NCBI GenBank assembly: GCA_026182355.1
Contig: JAPFBL010000367.1
Coordinates: 372,001 to 436,000, forward strand
Source: Hermatobates lingyangjiaoensis
Taxonomy: Eukaryota > Arthropoda > Insecta > Hemiptera > Hermatobatidae
DNA length: 64,000 nt
Direction: 5' to 3'
Below the pieces are notes generated by a model. That model had not been told where the DNA came from, made no database searches, and worked only from the letters and a program-made list of their open reading frames with translations. The position numbers were made by a program, and so were the translations under genes. Positions 32,340 to 45,599 of the stretch are shown here, piece after piece; position 1 is the stretch's first letter, and each line of letters opens with the position of its first letter.

Positions 32340-35300
32340 TAATATTAATGATCAAGTAATTTTCTGGACACAGTTGACAACAAAACTATGACAGACTACA
32401 AAAATATAAAAAAAATGAATAAAATCATAAATTATTATCCTTCTTATTAAATATAATAATTATACCCCTTAACTATTCATTTTTCTATGTAAATAATTAT
32501 TTTAAAGATTGCAATAAGAACACTTTGAAGAGTTGCCAAACTGAAAACATTGCAATGAGATATTATTTTTTTTTATAACGACCGATATATGTTGGCATTT
32601 TCATAATCATTTCAATGTTTGCATAACATATTTATCATGCCACAGTTAATTAATTATATACTCATACTATATACAATATAACAATTAGGAAATCATTTAC
32701 GATATTAGTTTGAGAAACAAAATGTTTTTTCTGAAAACTAGTTTCATATAAATTATATAGAAATTTAAAATAAATTATTCAAGACTAAGTATTTGAATAA
32801 TAAATGAATTGTTCTTTATAATGGCTTTTGCTAAAGCCTCGCAAATGCCACAAGGTATAACTGCAATGAACTAATTACTACTAAGTGTGAAACATTAAAT
32901 TTGTAGGATTTAACCCTTTAAACATTTTCTCTTAAACTTTCAATCAATTAAAAATTTATTCAAACATATTTCTTCGCCCTTGCTTATTTTAGTATAACAT
33001 ATTTATTATTAACTAAAAGTAATTACTTTATAATTTGTTGCAAATAACTTAGATAAATTATGAAATATAAATTATAAATAACTGTCGATTCAACATTCAT
33101 TATTGAAGTGGTTTGCCATCCATATATGTGTCCATTCAAATCATAAATTTTGTCATTTCTAAAAATATGTTTATAAAAGAAATAACTAATGAAAGAAACA
33201 GAATAAGGGATTGCACTGATCATAATAATTTTTGATAATAAATTGGATTTTGCTGTATTTCATATTCTGTAGTAGGTTTATGTTAAAGGCCTGTTACTGA
33301 TAGAGTTTAAAGGATCAGGGAAAAAATATGTCCAACTAAGCTTCTTTAATAATCACAAGAGTCTTTACTACTGAACATCAAGTCTCTGATCTAGTAAAGT
33401 ACAACGGTATAATCAATACAAAGTCATTTTATTTATGAATAGGAAAACTAAGTGACTTTATCCTTCATTTTCAATTTATATGTATTTAATTTGAGATATC
33501 ATAACAAAAACCAGGAGTCCACAGTCAACAAGTTCATTTCAAATTTGCAACTTACCACTGATTATTAAAATGACACTGATTGTTCATGTTTTTGAAAAGT
33601 TTTACATATACATATGATTATAAAAATAAATTAAAAGTAATATAAGTTTCATAATGTTTTTAATTAAGAATTATATTATTTTAACCATTTTATTTTTTTG
33701 TTAGATGTATACAGGAGTGAACAATGAATCTTTGAAATAAATATATATGTATATATATTATATAGAGTTACAATATGTTTAGTTTTTATTTGTTGTAGTA
33801 AGGTTGTCTGTAAACCAATAATTAATTCGTATAAGCACCATGTTTTAATACCAGTGAAGATGTTCTAGGAGATTACTAAATAAGATACTACATATAGTAA
33901 GACATTTTTTTTCAATTAAGAAAAATCAGATATTGCCAGATCATAAAGGAAAACGAATGGTAATTCAAATTAAAGCTAATTATAAACTGAAGAGGTAGTT
34001 GACACTTTTTTTTGAACATTAAAAATATTATTCGAAATGTATATCTTAACAATGAACATCAGACATATGCTATCAGATGAAATTTTTATCTAAAATGCTA
34101 CTTTTCTAATAGAATTTTCTTAAAGCTAAAACACATGAATTATTAGATTATATTTGTAATGTTGGATGTAAAGTGAAAGATACATTAAGAATATATTTTA
34201 GTTTTAATCAGGCATATACAATGATGCCTTACTGAGTTATACAAGATTACATTGTAAGGATGACTCATTAAATGATTAATGTTATTTCAAGTTTTATATG
34301 ACTCTCATGTGACACCAGGATTAACTAGTTGACCTCTCAACTAATAATACAATCAGATTTAGGTCCTTTAGCATTCATCTAAATGCATATGACTAGATAT
34401 TTGAAATTGAATTAGTTTATCAAATGAATCAAACAAGTTTACGTATTCATTATTTTAAAAAGTTTCATCGAACCTATTTTAGTCGAAATATTGTATTAAT
34501 TCATTATTATTTTAAAAAAAAATCATTGAATTGATATGTAATATTTAATAATATTGTGATTACTTCAAGTAATAATTTAAGTAGACAAATCATAGTTTTA
34601 ATAATAATAAAGTAATCAATCTCACACGGAACTTAACTAAGTTTATCTATAATTTTTTTAAAGCTAGTACCATCAGGTTTCTTCGACTGCATTTCGAAAA
34701 GAAACCAAATCATTTCCAACAAAATGAATTAGTAGAAAGTGTTCTTTCCTTGGCAACACTAAAAATACTCAGCTATATTTTTTTATCAAACAGCTCATTT
34801 GGATATAATTAAGATTGAAAAAATGGATAAATTATAATAAAATATTATTTACATGAATTAATTCTCACTCTTAAAATATCTCAATATGTTAAAATGGTAG
34901 ATTAAACCAGTCTAAATAAGATAAGAAGATGAGAATGATATTTTAAAATAAATAGTACACTATGTCTATCATCCTGCATTAACAATTTTTTTCCTTCTAG
35001 AATTTAATTGTTTTAAGGTTGAAGAAATTATTATAAAAAAAATTACCATCATGGCTGGTACAATTGTCCAAAGGATCAAGCAATATATTCATGTAGTACA
35101 GTTCCAATCCAGAGGGCCCAATATTGATGAATTATTGTGAATAACTCCGTAACTAGAAAGGGTAATAAGCCCTGACGAATAGCAAAGTAGTTTTTGCAAC
35201 AGTTGATTTCGAAACATATGGTTTTCTTGGTTTTCATAATAGTCTATGGACATCTATTTCTGTTAGATGTGGAAGGTTTCAAGAGTATGGTACTTAAGCT

Positions 35301-38300
35301 GGGATGGAGGTTGACGTCGAGTATTTATTGACAAGTAGAATTTTCAAGTCAAATGATATAGTGATCACTGAATTCCTGTCTATATTAATGTTGAATACCT
35401 GCATTACTTGGGCATATATAAAGGATAGTTGTCTGTAAAGTGGACTATAGATGATGGTATTTAGATGATATAGATGCTATAGATGAGTTAGACACGTCTT
35501 GTTTGCACACATTGAATGACTACTTAAGTAGATATAGTGTATTTTTCAAAACAGAGTTTCATATTGGAACACCTGCACCCTAGATAGATCATGGATCAGA
35601 ACCAAACTTAGACTTTTCTCATACGATTTAATCTTAGACGCATGGAAATAGGCTCTCAGATAATAAACATACGAGATAAGATGGTTAATTTTTCAAATGA
35701 AAACAGCTTAATTGAATAAATATTGACGTTATTTAATAAAATTATTCTCCTCAGCTAAGTATGGGCATTGAAATAACTGAGACATTTCCTTGATATAAAC
35801 AAACACAAATTTCATTTGGTCTATCCTATAAATTACAACAATTAAAATAGATCATTTTAAATATTTCACATTTTAAGTTTTCATAAAACATTAATTAAAA
35901 TAGTAAAAAGTACAGTTTTCCATTAAATACTGCAGAGCACAGTAAGGATGTTTCACTTTTAAAACTACTTAACTATTATATAAGAAAGCATTATTTTTAT
36001 CCAGCTTTAAGAAATATATATGTGTAATAAAATCACATGTTTTATATAATCAGGTTCACAAATATTTCATGGGCTTTGTTCAAAATTTAGTTGAAGTTAA
36101 AATTTCTTCAATGGCACATTCTATGTGTTTTTTTGACGTTACAATAGAAATTTAGCTTACATATAGACATCACGTATTAACTCCTCTACTTAGCTAGCAC
36201 TGTACAAATTACTTCTATACTATAATAATAATAATTACTAGTAAAATATCTCAAGTTATACACATGTTCCTTTTCTAAGAAATAACGATGACAAAATATG
36301 AACAATTTTTAGGAAAATTTGCTATATACAATAAATCTAATTAAAAATAGACTATAATATAATAATAATAATTTTATTTAACAATTTACATATGTACAGT
36401 TTTGGCACGGCATTTTATTCATTAATGGGTTTTACGTATGCTATTCTATCTTCAATATTTTGTAAAACTGTCATTAATAGATTTTGATAAAACTTGTCAA
36501 ACTTATAAGTATTCAGAAATGTAGTTTCTTTGTCTTTTGATTTTTCTTTTAAATAAAACTACTTTCTTATGAACAAAAATGTATATTTATTCTTTTAATT
36601 ATTATTTTGAGACAATGAATTGTGGCATTTATAAGTTCTAATAATATTATTTTATAAATAATTATAACTTTGCTTTCGGCTCTCATAACAGAAAAGCTCA
36701 ATATGTTTATAAACCCAGTGACAATAATGATTGTATTAGAGGAATTTATTTGTTTAATCAATTGAAAAATGATTCTTTTTCAGAAAAAACTTTGAGTTTG
36801 ATATTTAGATGATTTCATTTATAGAAGTATCAGATTAATCAATCAACTAAGCACAGCTGGGCTATATTATGGAAGTGCTTTGAAATATAATGACACTAGG
36901 AGCATATGTGGTGCTTGCATAATCAAGCCTCTTAATGCTCTTGACAGAGGTACATAGCACCCGTCATGAATACTAGACCAAAGTCATCTTTTTCTCCTAT
37001 GGGTTTAGAAGTTAGTAATGTCCAGTTTGCATTTACTGGGACTTATGACGTGAAGTTTCATATTTAATATTGTAACAACAGATTTAAGATCTCACTTCAA
37101 CATTTATTACACTGTCAAAATGGCATTCTATAAAACTAATTTACGATTTTTTTCCCTTAATATAAACAAATACAAGAAAAAGTTCAAGAGTATTTCTTTT
37201 TCATTAAATTATGTTGAGGTTAACACTGTCAAGCAGTCCTGTTTTATGTTACTATTTATTGTATTTTTGAATTTGAGGAATTTTATTAATGAAAAATTTT
37301 AAAGAACACCCTCCACTGAAAGAAAAGTGCAATTGATGAATGACCAAAGAAGGAGAGGAATAGTTGTTAATGAGAAGTTATAGATTTTCAGAGGGGCCCT
37401 GACAACCACTCTAACCAATAGTAACCGAATGCGAAGGTTGCACGCAAGCAAATATGTGGAGTGTTTTCCACAATGGATATTTATAACAGTTTGTTTCAAC
37501 TATTAAGTTACTTCAACCTTTCAAGAACTCATCTGATTATCACATCACGAACAATATTATTGATATACTTTATGAACAAATCTGTTAATAAACTTTACAT
37601 AAATGTCCAAAGATTTTATCGAAAATTATATTAATGTTTTATCAAAACAAGAATATCTCCAAACTTTTCACAACAATGAAAAAATACCAGCTTCTTAAAA
37701 AACAGTATTCTTGAATACTTTAAAAATCTGAAATATAAGCAAAAATTAAAAATTTGTAACTGTTCCAGTTCTTTTTAAAAGAATCATGCATTTTTAAATT
37801 AAAGTCAAAATGTTTTTGTTTAGTGGCAGCAAATGATATTAATCTATTTTAGAAAATTATTTTAAAATCTAATTTAATATTGTATTAAATTTAACAAAAA
37901 ACACATGAAGCTATATTATATAATCAATAAATTGAACTCTTTTTAAATAAAATAAACTGTCATATTTTGTTAGAAAATAAAAAAAAATTAATTTTTGCAG
38001 AAAAGAAATGCATCTTTAAATGAACTACTATCTAATTTATTCATTAACAAACTTCATGAATAATGAGAACTTATTAACCAGTCTTGAGTTCAAAGTTTAC
38101 TTCTAAATTTAATAATAAAGATAGGAACGGAAAATTATTTATGGTTAGTATAAATATCAACTGAACAGTATGAAAATGTAAGAAGCTAGCAAACTTCTCT
38201 GAAAATAGAAAATATTTAAGTTTCACACTTCCTTCGTTACAGCTTCTATCTATTTAACCATTTTCTTTCTAACTCTATCAACTCATAGTAATCTTTATAT

Positions 38301-39420
38301 AAATTTGTTTTTAATTTTTACCAAACTCGTAGTTTTCATTTAATATTTTTAATTTTCGATTGTGAAAATTTCATATGTTTCCAACTTCTAGGCGACATTT
38401 GTAATACTGATTTATTTATTATAAGTAAAAATCACATTAGATATTAAATTTTTAAAAGTTTGAAAGGTATTAATTTTCCAGATTCCCAGCTTATGCATAT
38501 AATCGATCGTTATGTATTCAAGCGATTATCGAAAACGATTCAACGAATTAAAATCAAATTACAAAGAGAATTAAATAATATTGAGTGGTACTTTTATTAT
38601 ATTTATTGAAATAAATACAACATTTGATTGATATTTATTTTTTAAAATGCGAAGAATATTTTTCCTTCATCATGTATTACTAGAATGTCCCCCCCCCCCT
38701 CCACCATGATTTCGCGAAAGAAATTTATGCGGCATTAAATTTTATGTTCCAAATGAGTGGAGATTGACAGTATGAGAGATTGTAAGAAGGGTCTACCTGT
38801 ACATTAATCATTCTTCCAACCCGACTGACTGTAAAAGCCTCCTTCACTGGAAGTTTTACATTTAAAGCAGCACCTGAATGCTTTGTCACGAATTTCTAAT
38901 TTAAGGGAAGTGCGCCAAAACTTCAACCTGAATAATAATGCCATAATTTGATATTGTCATGAATGTTTCACATTATTGATGTATTGGAAAGTCACTATGG
39001 TAACCCTAGAAAAAAAATTAACGACTTAACCCCTGCTTCTATGTTTGAATGCTACTCATTGAAGTAAACTTGGAGTAAATAATAGAAATGATGAATCTAA
39101 ATTTTAATAAAGAATTGCTTAAAGCAAAGGCCTTACCGTCAGTTACATTATATTTTAAAATCCTTGAAATATGGTAAGAGTTATTCCAGATATTTTTTAC
39201 ACAAGTGGATGTAACTAAAACTTCCTCCTGTATTTTCGATGGAGTAATTATTGTTATGGATTTTAATTTTCAATACAGGAAGTTTTTTTAATATATTTAG
39301 ATTTATAGTAGAGTCTTCATTTAATGGTGACTCTATACAGATACAATTGGATATGGGTTAGAACTTTAGAGATCTATGGAAAGTCATAATCTATAAGGTG
39401 GTTTATTGTGAAGGGGCAGT
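32340..39420. other. 7-kb AT-rich intergenic DNA with no recognisable feature
   Basis: Low-complexity AT-rich sequence. Short open frames (for example 36567-36761 and 37120-37302) have no features beyond AT-biased composition. A poly-C run lies at 38689-38700. It separates the repeat-rich part from the KChIP 3' end. Confidence 0.6.
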
Positions 39421-39441
39421 AGTTTTGTACACCAAAGTTGC

Positions 39442-39447
39442 TTTATT
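39442..39447 (-). terminator. AATAAA polyadenylation signal for KChIP
   Basis: The minus-strand AATAAA lies about 160 bases beyond the second stop (39605) and 530 beyond the first (39971). It suggests the last KChIP exon spans the GC-rich block down to about 39420. Confidence 0.5.
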
Positions 39448-39607
39448 TGGAATGCGGGGATGGAATACCACTAGTTAGTGATACATTGCTATGTCTCGAC
39501 TGGTAGCACTGTGTCGAACCTTTGACAACTCATGCTGGGCCCTGGGGCCGAGTCTGGTTAAAGGGGGATGCGGGGAGCGATACAGACTTTGGTGCAGGCA
39601 GGGCTCA

Positions 39608-39970
39608 GTTGGTGGTTGTTAAATAACAAATGACGCGGCGAGGTCGCCGGGGATTGTGACTGCGAGGGTCGCCAGAGACCTCTGGCGGGGGGTACTCATA
39701 GTAGGGGTAGTAAGGAGGGTAGTAGGGGTGAGGTGGAAGCCAGTGGTGCTGCTCCATGTCGACGACACAGTGGTGAGAGGGAGGGTAGCGACAAGGGCAA
39801 AGGTGTGACCCCCCTGGGTGGACGGAGGTGGGTGGAGGCACGGGGACTGGTGCTGCTGTCACAGACTCGCGTCTTCGTCTGGCCGGCTCGGAGGCTGCTT
39901 CGGAGGTGGCACCGCCGCTGCACGACGGAGGACCGCTCTCCGGGGTTGCCACCTCCGACCTCTCCTCCGA
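39608..39970 (-). CDS. In-frame 121-codon extension after the KChIP stop (putative readthrough or alternative C-terminus)
   Basis: Directly after the KChIP TGA (39973-39971) the same frame stays open for 121 codons to TGA at 39607-39605. The encoded segment has an acidic/Ser-rich start, RRRR, a Pro-rich part, two Cys, and a Pro/Tyr cluster HPYYPPYYPYYEYPPPE with mixed codons (CCC, CCT, CCG, CCA; TAC, TAT), then RRPRRV. GC is far above the local average. Other frames are also open in this GC-rich block, so openness alone is weak evidence. The stop context is TGA-T, not the leakiest TGA-C. It may be 3' UTR. Confidence 0.3.
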
Positions 39971-40081
39971 TCATAAAACTGTGTCCAGGGTCTCTAGCGA
40001 CTGCAGGATCTGCTCGTCTCTTGAACACCAGTCCACCAGTTCGTCTATTGTCACCACTCCGTCCTGGTTTGTGTCGATCAA
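39971..40081 (-). CDS. KCNIP: KChIP terminal exon: EF-hand 4 and stop
   Basis: The acceptor GTTGTTACAG precedes TTG at 40081. The 36 codons end in TGA at 39973-39971. The EF loop is DTNQDGVVTIDE with Asp, Asn, Asp, Thr and Glu at ligand positions. Confidence 0.92.
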   Translation of the reverse strand: MIDTNQDGVVTIDELVDWCSRDEQILQSLETLDTVL

Positions 40082-43000
40082 CTGTAACAACAACAATGTT
40101 TTCACTATACCTCATATTTTGAACCATACATTTGGCATACTATTGTTATAATCATATTATTTCCTCACAACTGTTACCACGTGTTATCAGGGAGTTTATT
40201 TATCTTCACACATCTTGAAGAGTACAACGTGCACACAGCAATAAAGTTATACTAAAAGAATAAAAAAAAGTAGTGCAATTGTGGGACTCAGATTAAGTAA
40301 GTATAACACACAAACATTCATTAAATAGCTAGTAATAAATATATAAAGATTAAACTAAAATGAAAATAATATCAAGTTCTATACACAGTGTGAAACAAAA
40401 TGTTTCAATCAGTCTGCATGTGTGTCCTTTAACCTATCTAATTATCAAAAATATATTCTGAGATGTATACATTTGAATGCTTAAGAACTTTGTGGTACTT
40501 TGTAATATTGGACAATACAACTACTAATTGTAAAGCAATTCAACGGCAGCGGGAACAATAAAGTTCAGTTTAGTTTACAAAGCACATTCCTACTGAACTT
40601 ACATTAGGAAATAATAATGTATGCGATGTTCAATAGATGAATTTAAAAATATACATAGAACACCTATTAGAGCTTATGAAAGCTCTGTTTGATTTCATAC
40701 GAAGAAAGTAGGTGTTCTGACTAGAAGATAGATAGATATCTTTGATCGCATTGTATCTGAGTACAAACCAATAGCCTTGAGATACAATTTCTCGTCAAAT
40801 TATAGCTAAAACTATAGAAGTGAGGGATATTTCTCTAAGTACATTTATGAGCTTAAACTCTCAAAAGTTAGTTGACTGTAGTTCCAACCACAGGAAGTAC
40901 AATGTGAAAGGTATGGCTGCGGAGCATACGAACTGATGAGGTTTATGTCCCCAGTAAAATAATTTTAATAACATGCCACACCGATCTATGATTTTCATCT
41001 TCTTACGACTGTTAACATGATTACAACCACATATAAACAAATGATAAATTATTACTTAATATATATTAGATATACAGCTACACTAAAATAAAACAAAAAA
41101 TCTGTTTGATTGTCAATGAGTTTGATATTATGCTTCCTTATAGTAAAGTTGACTGTAGGAAATTTTTTACTAAACAAATCAAATAAACATGGTCTTCTTT
41201 CTCGTGACATTCTCATTTAGATTTCACAGCAACTCTTAAAATAACTTTTTTCCTTTTTTTCCTTTTTATTAGATGACCAAGACGTAACGAACTTCTACAA
41301 AACTTTTTCAATCAACATGTTCTTCCTTCTGGCAAGCAATTAAGCTTCTAAACTTTGACTTGATAATTCTTTCCTAGCTTTTAAGCATACGCTTTTAACC
41401 TAATGACATTGTAAATTCTTAGGTTATTCTTAAATGTAATCTGAAATTACTACTAAATTTAAATCGTGACCATTGGATTAGAATTTTGTTCCACGCATGT
41501 ACTAGGCTTTACTGCCATTCGTTTATAGGAGTCGGTTGAAAACCTCTAACTGTTTTCAACGGTCTTCATGAATTTTATAGACTCATCCGTCAACAAATGG
41601 ACACAAGTACAACACAAGGAGGCTAAAAGACTGCTAGCCATGGCAGTGGTGGGGGTGTGGGGTGATTTATAGACCATCACCAGATCTATGCAACTCGAGA
41701 TCAGCAGCTGGAGCCAGAGTAAAAGGAGTCTAATCAAATATCTTGATTCTGCTGTTGGGCCAGGAGGGTTAATTTTGAAATTAATACTTAAGTTTTCTAT
41801 TGTAGAAGTGGATCGGAAAGTGAAGACTATCCTGTCAGTTTCTGTTGGTCGTTTACAATTTATGGTTATTTCTGTAGCTCCTTTGAGACCGATACCATAT
41901 CGTCTTCTATAAAACAGTAAAACCTTATACAGAGTAAAAATCGTATACATTTCAGACTAAAATTATTTATTTCTGGTGCTGCTTATTATAAAGAGAACTT
42001 TTCACTAAAATAATGTTTAAAATTATTTATATTATTTCTAGCGATTTTTATGATTTCATGCAACTAATCAATTCCTTTCACAATCATCTTTTTTTTTTTA
42101 TAAATAATCTTTAATCCGACCAATTTAAAATTAAAGCGCACTAAAAACCATCTAGTAAGTTTTGAATTTAAAGGTTCCAGGTTAGCTCAATGGTTAACGT
42201 ACTTACCGCTAAACTGGTAGGCCCTGGGTTCTATACCCAGCTGACTCTTGATTTATTCTCATGGGAGGTTAATAAATCTGTGTACGTCATCCCTCAGAGT
42301 GAACGTTAAGCCGTCGGTCCCGAGCTTGTACGATATCAGGTACTCGTTAAAGATCCCTACTCTAATTCACTTCAGTAGGCAAAATTTAGGACTCTCAAGA
42401 TAGAATCTTGAATTCAAGAATTCAAAATTTAGAATCACAGATCAAACAGAAAGGCCGCAAAGAGCTGACGTTTTTAACCCCCTAGGGGATCAGTTTAAAC
42501 AAAAAAAAAGTATTGAATTGATTTTATTTAGTAGAATTTAGAATATTTCTTAAAATAAAGGCGTATATAGGCGTATAATATTCTTTAAAATGTTAAAAAA
42601 GTCTGCATAACATTGTGTTAGTTAATCAACTGAACATTGCGACGGTTATGTGAGGAGGTTTTCAATCCTTGTGACCAGCAAGGCCACAAAACTTGGTGAC
42701 TAGCAAACAAATTAAGCAATGTAAAATCAATTTGATGACAAACTGATTTCTTTTGTTTTTTTTTTAGTTTTCGTTATATCACTATTTTGTTACTATTCAT
42801 TTAGTAATTTTATATATAGTAGATAACAATCTTATATGTCTTTTGCAAGCAAGGAATTCGTCACTGAAAAATGTGTTATCTTAAATTCTAGATTTTTAAA
42901 TAGAAATATGTTGCATAGGTTATTTTCGTTGAAACAATACAAATTGCATGGCAGTATTTAGTACATTATAGGAGCGTGGTTACATAGTTACCTTGACCAT

Positions 43001-43353
43001 GGTCATTGTTTATAAAGGTTTTGCATGTAACTGAGATCTATTACAAACTTTCAAAAATAAACTAATATATTATTCATATTTAATTCTGGTTACCAACTAA
43101 ATGAATATTGAGAAAGCTGAGAGAGAATGATTGGACTTACATGAAAGATTTTCTCAACATGCTCCTTGGCCGAGTGTTCGTCAACTTGAGGCATGGTAGA
43201 ACGACCAACCATCTCATAAATAGAAGCAACGACATCCAGCATTTCTTTTTTAGTGACGAGGCCATCGCCGTTGAGGTCGTATAGTCCGAATACCCACTGC
43301 AGCTTTTCTTGGACGCTGCCTCGCGAAACCTTGGAGAGGATCATCAGGAAGTC
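39971..43353 (-). CDS. KCNIP: Kv channel-interacting protein (KChIP, neuronal calcium sensor family), two C-terminal exons
   Basis: Two minus-strand exons (43353-43141 and 40081-39971) join in phase 0 into 107 residues matching the C-terminal half of KChIPs. KChIPs are Ca2+-binding auxiliary subunits of Kv4 channels with relatives in transcription repression and presenilin binding. Seen: DFLMILSKVSRGSVQEKLQWVFGLYDLNGDGLVTKKEM (EF-hand 3), the linker IYEMVGRSTMPQVDEHSAKEHVEKIFH, then LIDTNQDGVVTIDELVDWCSRDEQILQSLETLDTVL and a stop (EF-hand 4). Both loops keep all Ca2+ ligands (D-x-N-x-D ... E). The exons for EF-hands 1 and 2 and the variable N-terminus should lie at higher coordinates, but none was found up to 64000, implying introns over 20 kb. 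Confidence 0.92.
40082..42172 (-). other. KChIP intron, part 1
   Basis: AT-rich. Positions 40680-41170 share pieces with 57560-57945 (CTATAGAAGTGAGG, TTATAGTAAAGTTGA). A 134-codon minus-strand open frame at 41546-41950 has a plausible composition but no recognisable domain or splice context. Confidence 0.5.
42173..42430 (+). mobile_element. tRNA-derived SINE
   Basis: Head with box A TTAGCTCAATGG (42182-42193) and box B GGTTCTATACCC (42227-42238), followed by the same body as the other copies (GTTAAGCCGTCGGTCCCGAG, GTTAAAGATCCCTACTC). It is 3'-truncated before the usual tail. Confidence 0.82.
43141..43353 (-). CDS. KCNIP: KChIP exon: EF-hand 3 and linker
   Basis: A TTTGCAG acceptor precedes GAC at 43353, and a GTAAGT donor follows CAT at 43141. 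The exon is 71 codons, phase 0 at both ends. The EF loop is DLNGDGLVTKKE. Confidence 0.93.
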
Positions 43354-43510
43354 CTGCAAACACAAAACCATTGTTTTTAATTCTTCAATTTAACATCATT
43401 TTCAGCTTCAGATATAATTAATATCTTATTTTAATGTGATTCAAAGAAATATTTGAGGGTAGTTTTAAAATATTTATTCTTTATGTAATTAAAACTAAAA
43501 AAGAAATAAA

Positions 43511-43773
43511 TATGAGCCGTTTATTTTGAAAGTGGCCTAATTCCATTTTCCAAAAAAATTTAGCTAGCTATTTAAATAATTACATTTTTACGTTATCTTT
43601 ACCTTTTGCAGCAAATTGTACAAAATTTATTTAAAATTACTAAGAATTTTTATAACAAAAATTAGTTGATAAATAAAATGACAATATTTTTAAATTTTGT
43701 AAAACGCAAACCCTTAAATATCTCGATTTTAACATAAATGGAATTAGGCCACTTTCAAAATAAGCGGCTCATA
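43511..43773. mobile_element. MITE with 38-bp terminal inverted repeats
   Basis: TATGAGCCGTTTATTTTGAA at 43511 begins a 38-bp inverted repeat matched by 43736-43773 with one mismatch. The 190-bp interior is AT-rich and non-coding. TATA-type flanks suggest a TA-containing target, but the class is unknown. It lies just upstream of the KChIP EF-hand 3 exon. Confidence 0.85.
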
Positions 43774-44312
43774 TATGTAACTATTAATGGGAAAAATGTT
43801 TTCTGAAAGAAGTTAAGAGGATACCAAAATGATGGTTACTTTTTGAAAAGCTGCTTTAATCACATTAGACTTCACTATTGGTAATGTCATTTACCAACTC
43901 AAATCTTACCAATGAATAACGTAATCATATGTGACACTATGTGAATGCATTATATATGTGAAGGAGAGGCATAAACGTTTTAATTTTTCTGTTCGTATAC
44001 CCTTTTTTTTTTTGAATATATTAGGAATTGCTTTTTGAGAAATATGATCATAAACATTGTGCAGTCATTCAAGACTACATTTGGAACCACTATTTGAGGA
44101 AACACCATTCAGCATACTTCTTTATGTATTTCATAACCTTAGCTGTGAGCTTAAGTGGTTCACATAGTATAATACAGTTAGTATAATGATAAAATACATT
44201 ATACTTATTATTAGCACAATATTTTAATACAGTAGTATAATAATTAATAATACAATAAAATCAACGTCTAAACTAGAGTAAGAAAATCAGAAAAATTACT
44301 ATATATCTGTTA

Positions 44313-44359
44313 GACTCTGACGAAGACCACTTGTTTTGGTTGAAAGATCGTTCTTAGTC
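44313..44359 (+). ncRNA. Hammerhead-like module, family A, with a true stem III hairpin
   Basis: GACT (44313-44316), CTGACGA (44317-44323), extra A, stem II GACC/GGTT (44325-44341), GAA (44342-44344), stem III AGA-TCGT-TCT (44345-44354), T (44355), AGTC (44356-44359). Unlike the palindromic copies, stem III has a four-base loop, so the whole fold can form within one molecule. Single copy, not in a palindrome. Confidence 0.65.
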
Positions 44360-44369
44360 ATTTTCGTGA

Positions 44370-45300
44370 TTTTTTTTTCCTGTGGTTTGGACATTGATAG
44401 CATAATTTACTTCACTCTTGGTGCTAAACAATCATCTAGATAGTATATATGTTATTTCTAATCAACAACCATTATAATCCTATGTAATATCTAAGTTGAT
44501 AAAAGAAATGACATTAGTAGTAGTAGGATTAGTAGATCATCCGCATGCTAAGAACTTTTTGCTTCCTTCAGCACAGTGTAAAACATTACTTCCAAAAAAT
44601 AGTGTAGGTTTAAAAAAGCAAAAAGGTTGTCCATAAGTAGATTTAAATATGATTTACCAAGGACTATAATTTGTGATGTGGTGAAGGAAATCGAACAAAC
44701 AAACAAACTCACAAACACCAAACGAGAAGAGTTGTTGTTGAGTTAACTGATGGAGATGAGAAGTGAAGAGGACATGAATAAGTGCGACCATAATGAGTCG
44801 ACTTTGACTGGCGTGATAAGGGCATAGCGAGCTAATGGGTGGTGGGAAGGAAGGTATTTGTAAAGGAGCTGTGCAGAGACAGCCAGCAACACTTATTAAG
44901 ATGAACTCGCTCTATTAGAATTGAACCTTCTCGCTTGAAATTAATAGTGCACTGCAGGGAAAATAACTTGCCAGTAATTCAGTTTAGCGACATGGAGAAT
45001 TTCCAATCCCAGTGTAGATGAAACCGAGTTTATTGCTTTGTTTACGGCGCTCTGCTTGTTTCCAAATTGAATCCAATAAAAATCCTCTTTGAATAAAATG
45101 TATTCGGTCATTTTATCTCTTTTTATTGCTATATTAGAAAGAGTGAATTTGATTTTGGATATATTTTACATATATAATTAAAACAAATCAGGGATGTGTG
45201 ACTCCAAAATACAAGCAGAACTCTGTAAAACATTTATTCAAACTGCTTATTTTTTTCTGATTAATTTCATCCTAACATATATTTCATATGTATAATTTCT
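44370..45300. other. Intergenic or intronic DNA, modestly GC-richer at 44690-44960
   Basis: There is no open frame with exon signals. It may be part of the KChIP upstream intron. Confidence 0.45.
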
Positions 45301-45307
45301 ATTCATT

Positions 45308-45314
45308 ATATATA

Positions 45315-45384
<70 letters not shown>

Positions 45385-45425
45385 CTTCGACTGGACTGAT
45401 ATATATATGTATCAGTCCAGTCGAA
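45308..45425. repeat. (TA)n tract and adjoining perfect hairpin
   Basis: About 70 bases of TA repeats lead into TTCGACTGGACTGAT (45386-45400), whose exact complement is at 45411-45425 across a 10-base TA-rich spacer. Confidence 0.88.
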
Positions 45426-45599
45426 TGTTATGTCCAGTTAACATTCTTGTTCCTTCAAATAATGTAAATTTCATTTTCTTAGTTAAAAAATTCTTACTTC
45501 TGCCTATGAAAAAGGTTTTAAATAAAACCAAAACAGAGGCAACGAGAGTTTGATTTTTTATCCCAGAAAATTGACCGGATACCGATTGGAGAACACACC

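Noticed and set aside
39696..40151. Three overlapping open frames of 107-143 codons around the KChIP last exon
   Set aside because: Shadows of the GC-rich KChIP exon and its downstream block. The EF-hand frame is decisive.
41546..41950. 134-codon minus-strand open frame as a gene
   Set aside because: No recognised domain, no splice signals and no composition shift. Kept only as a remark in the intron entry.
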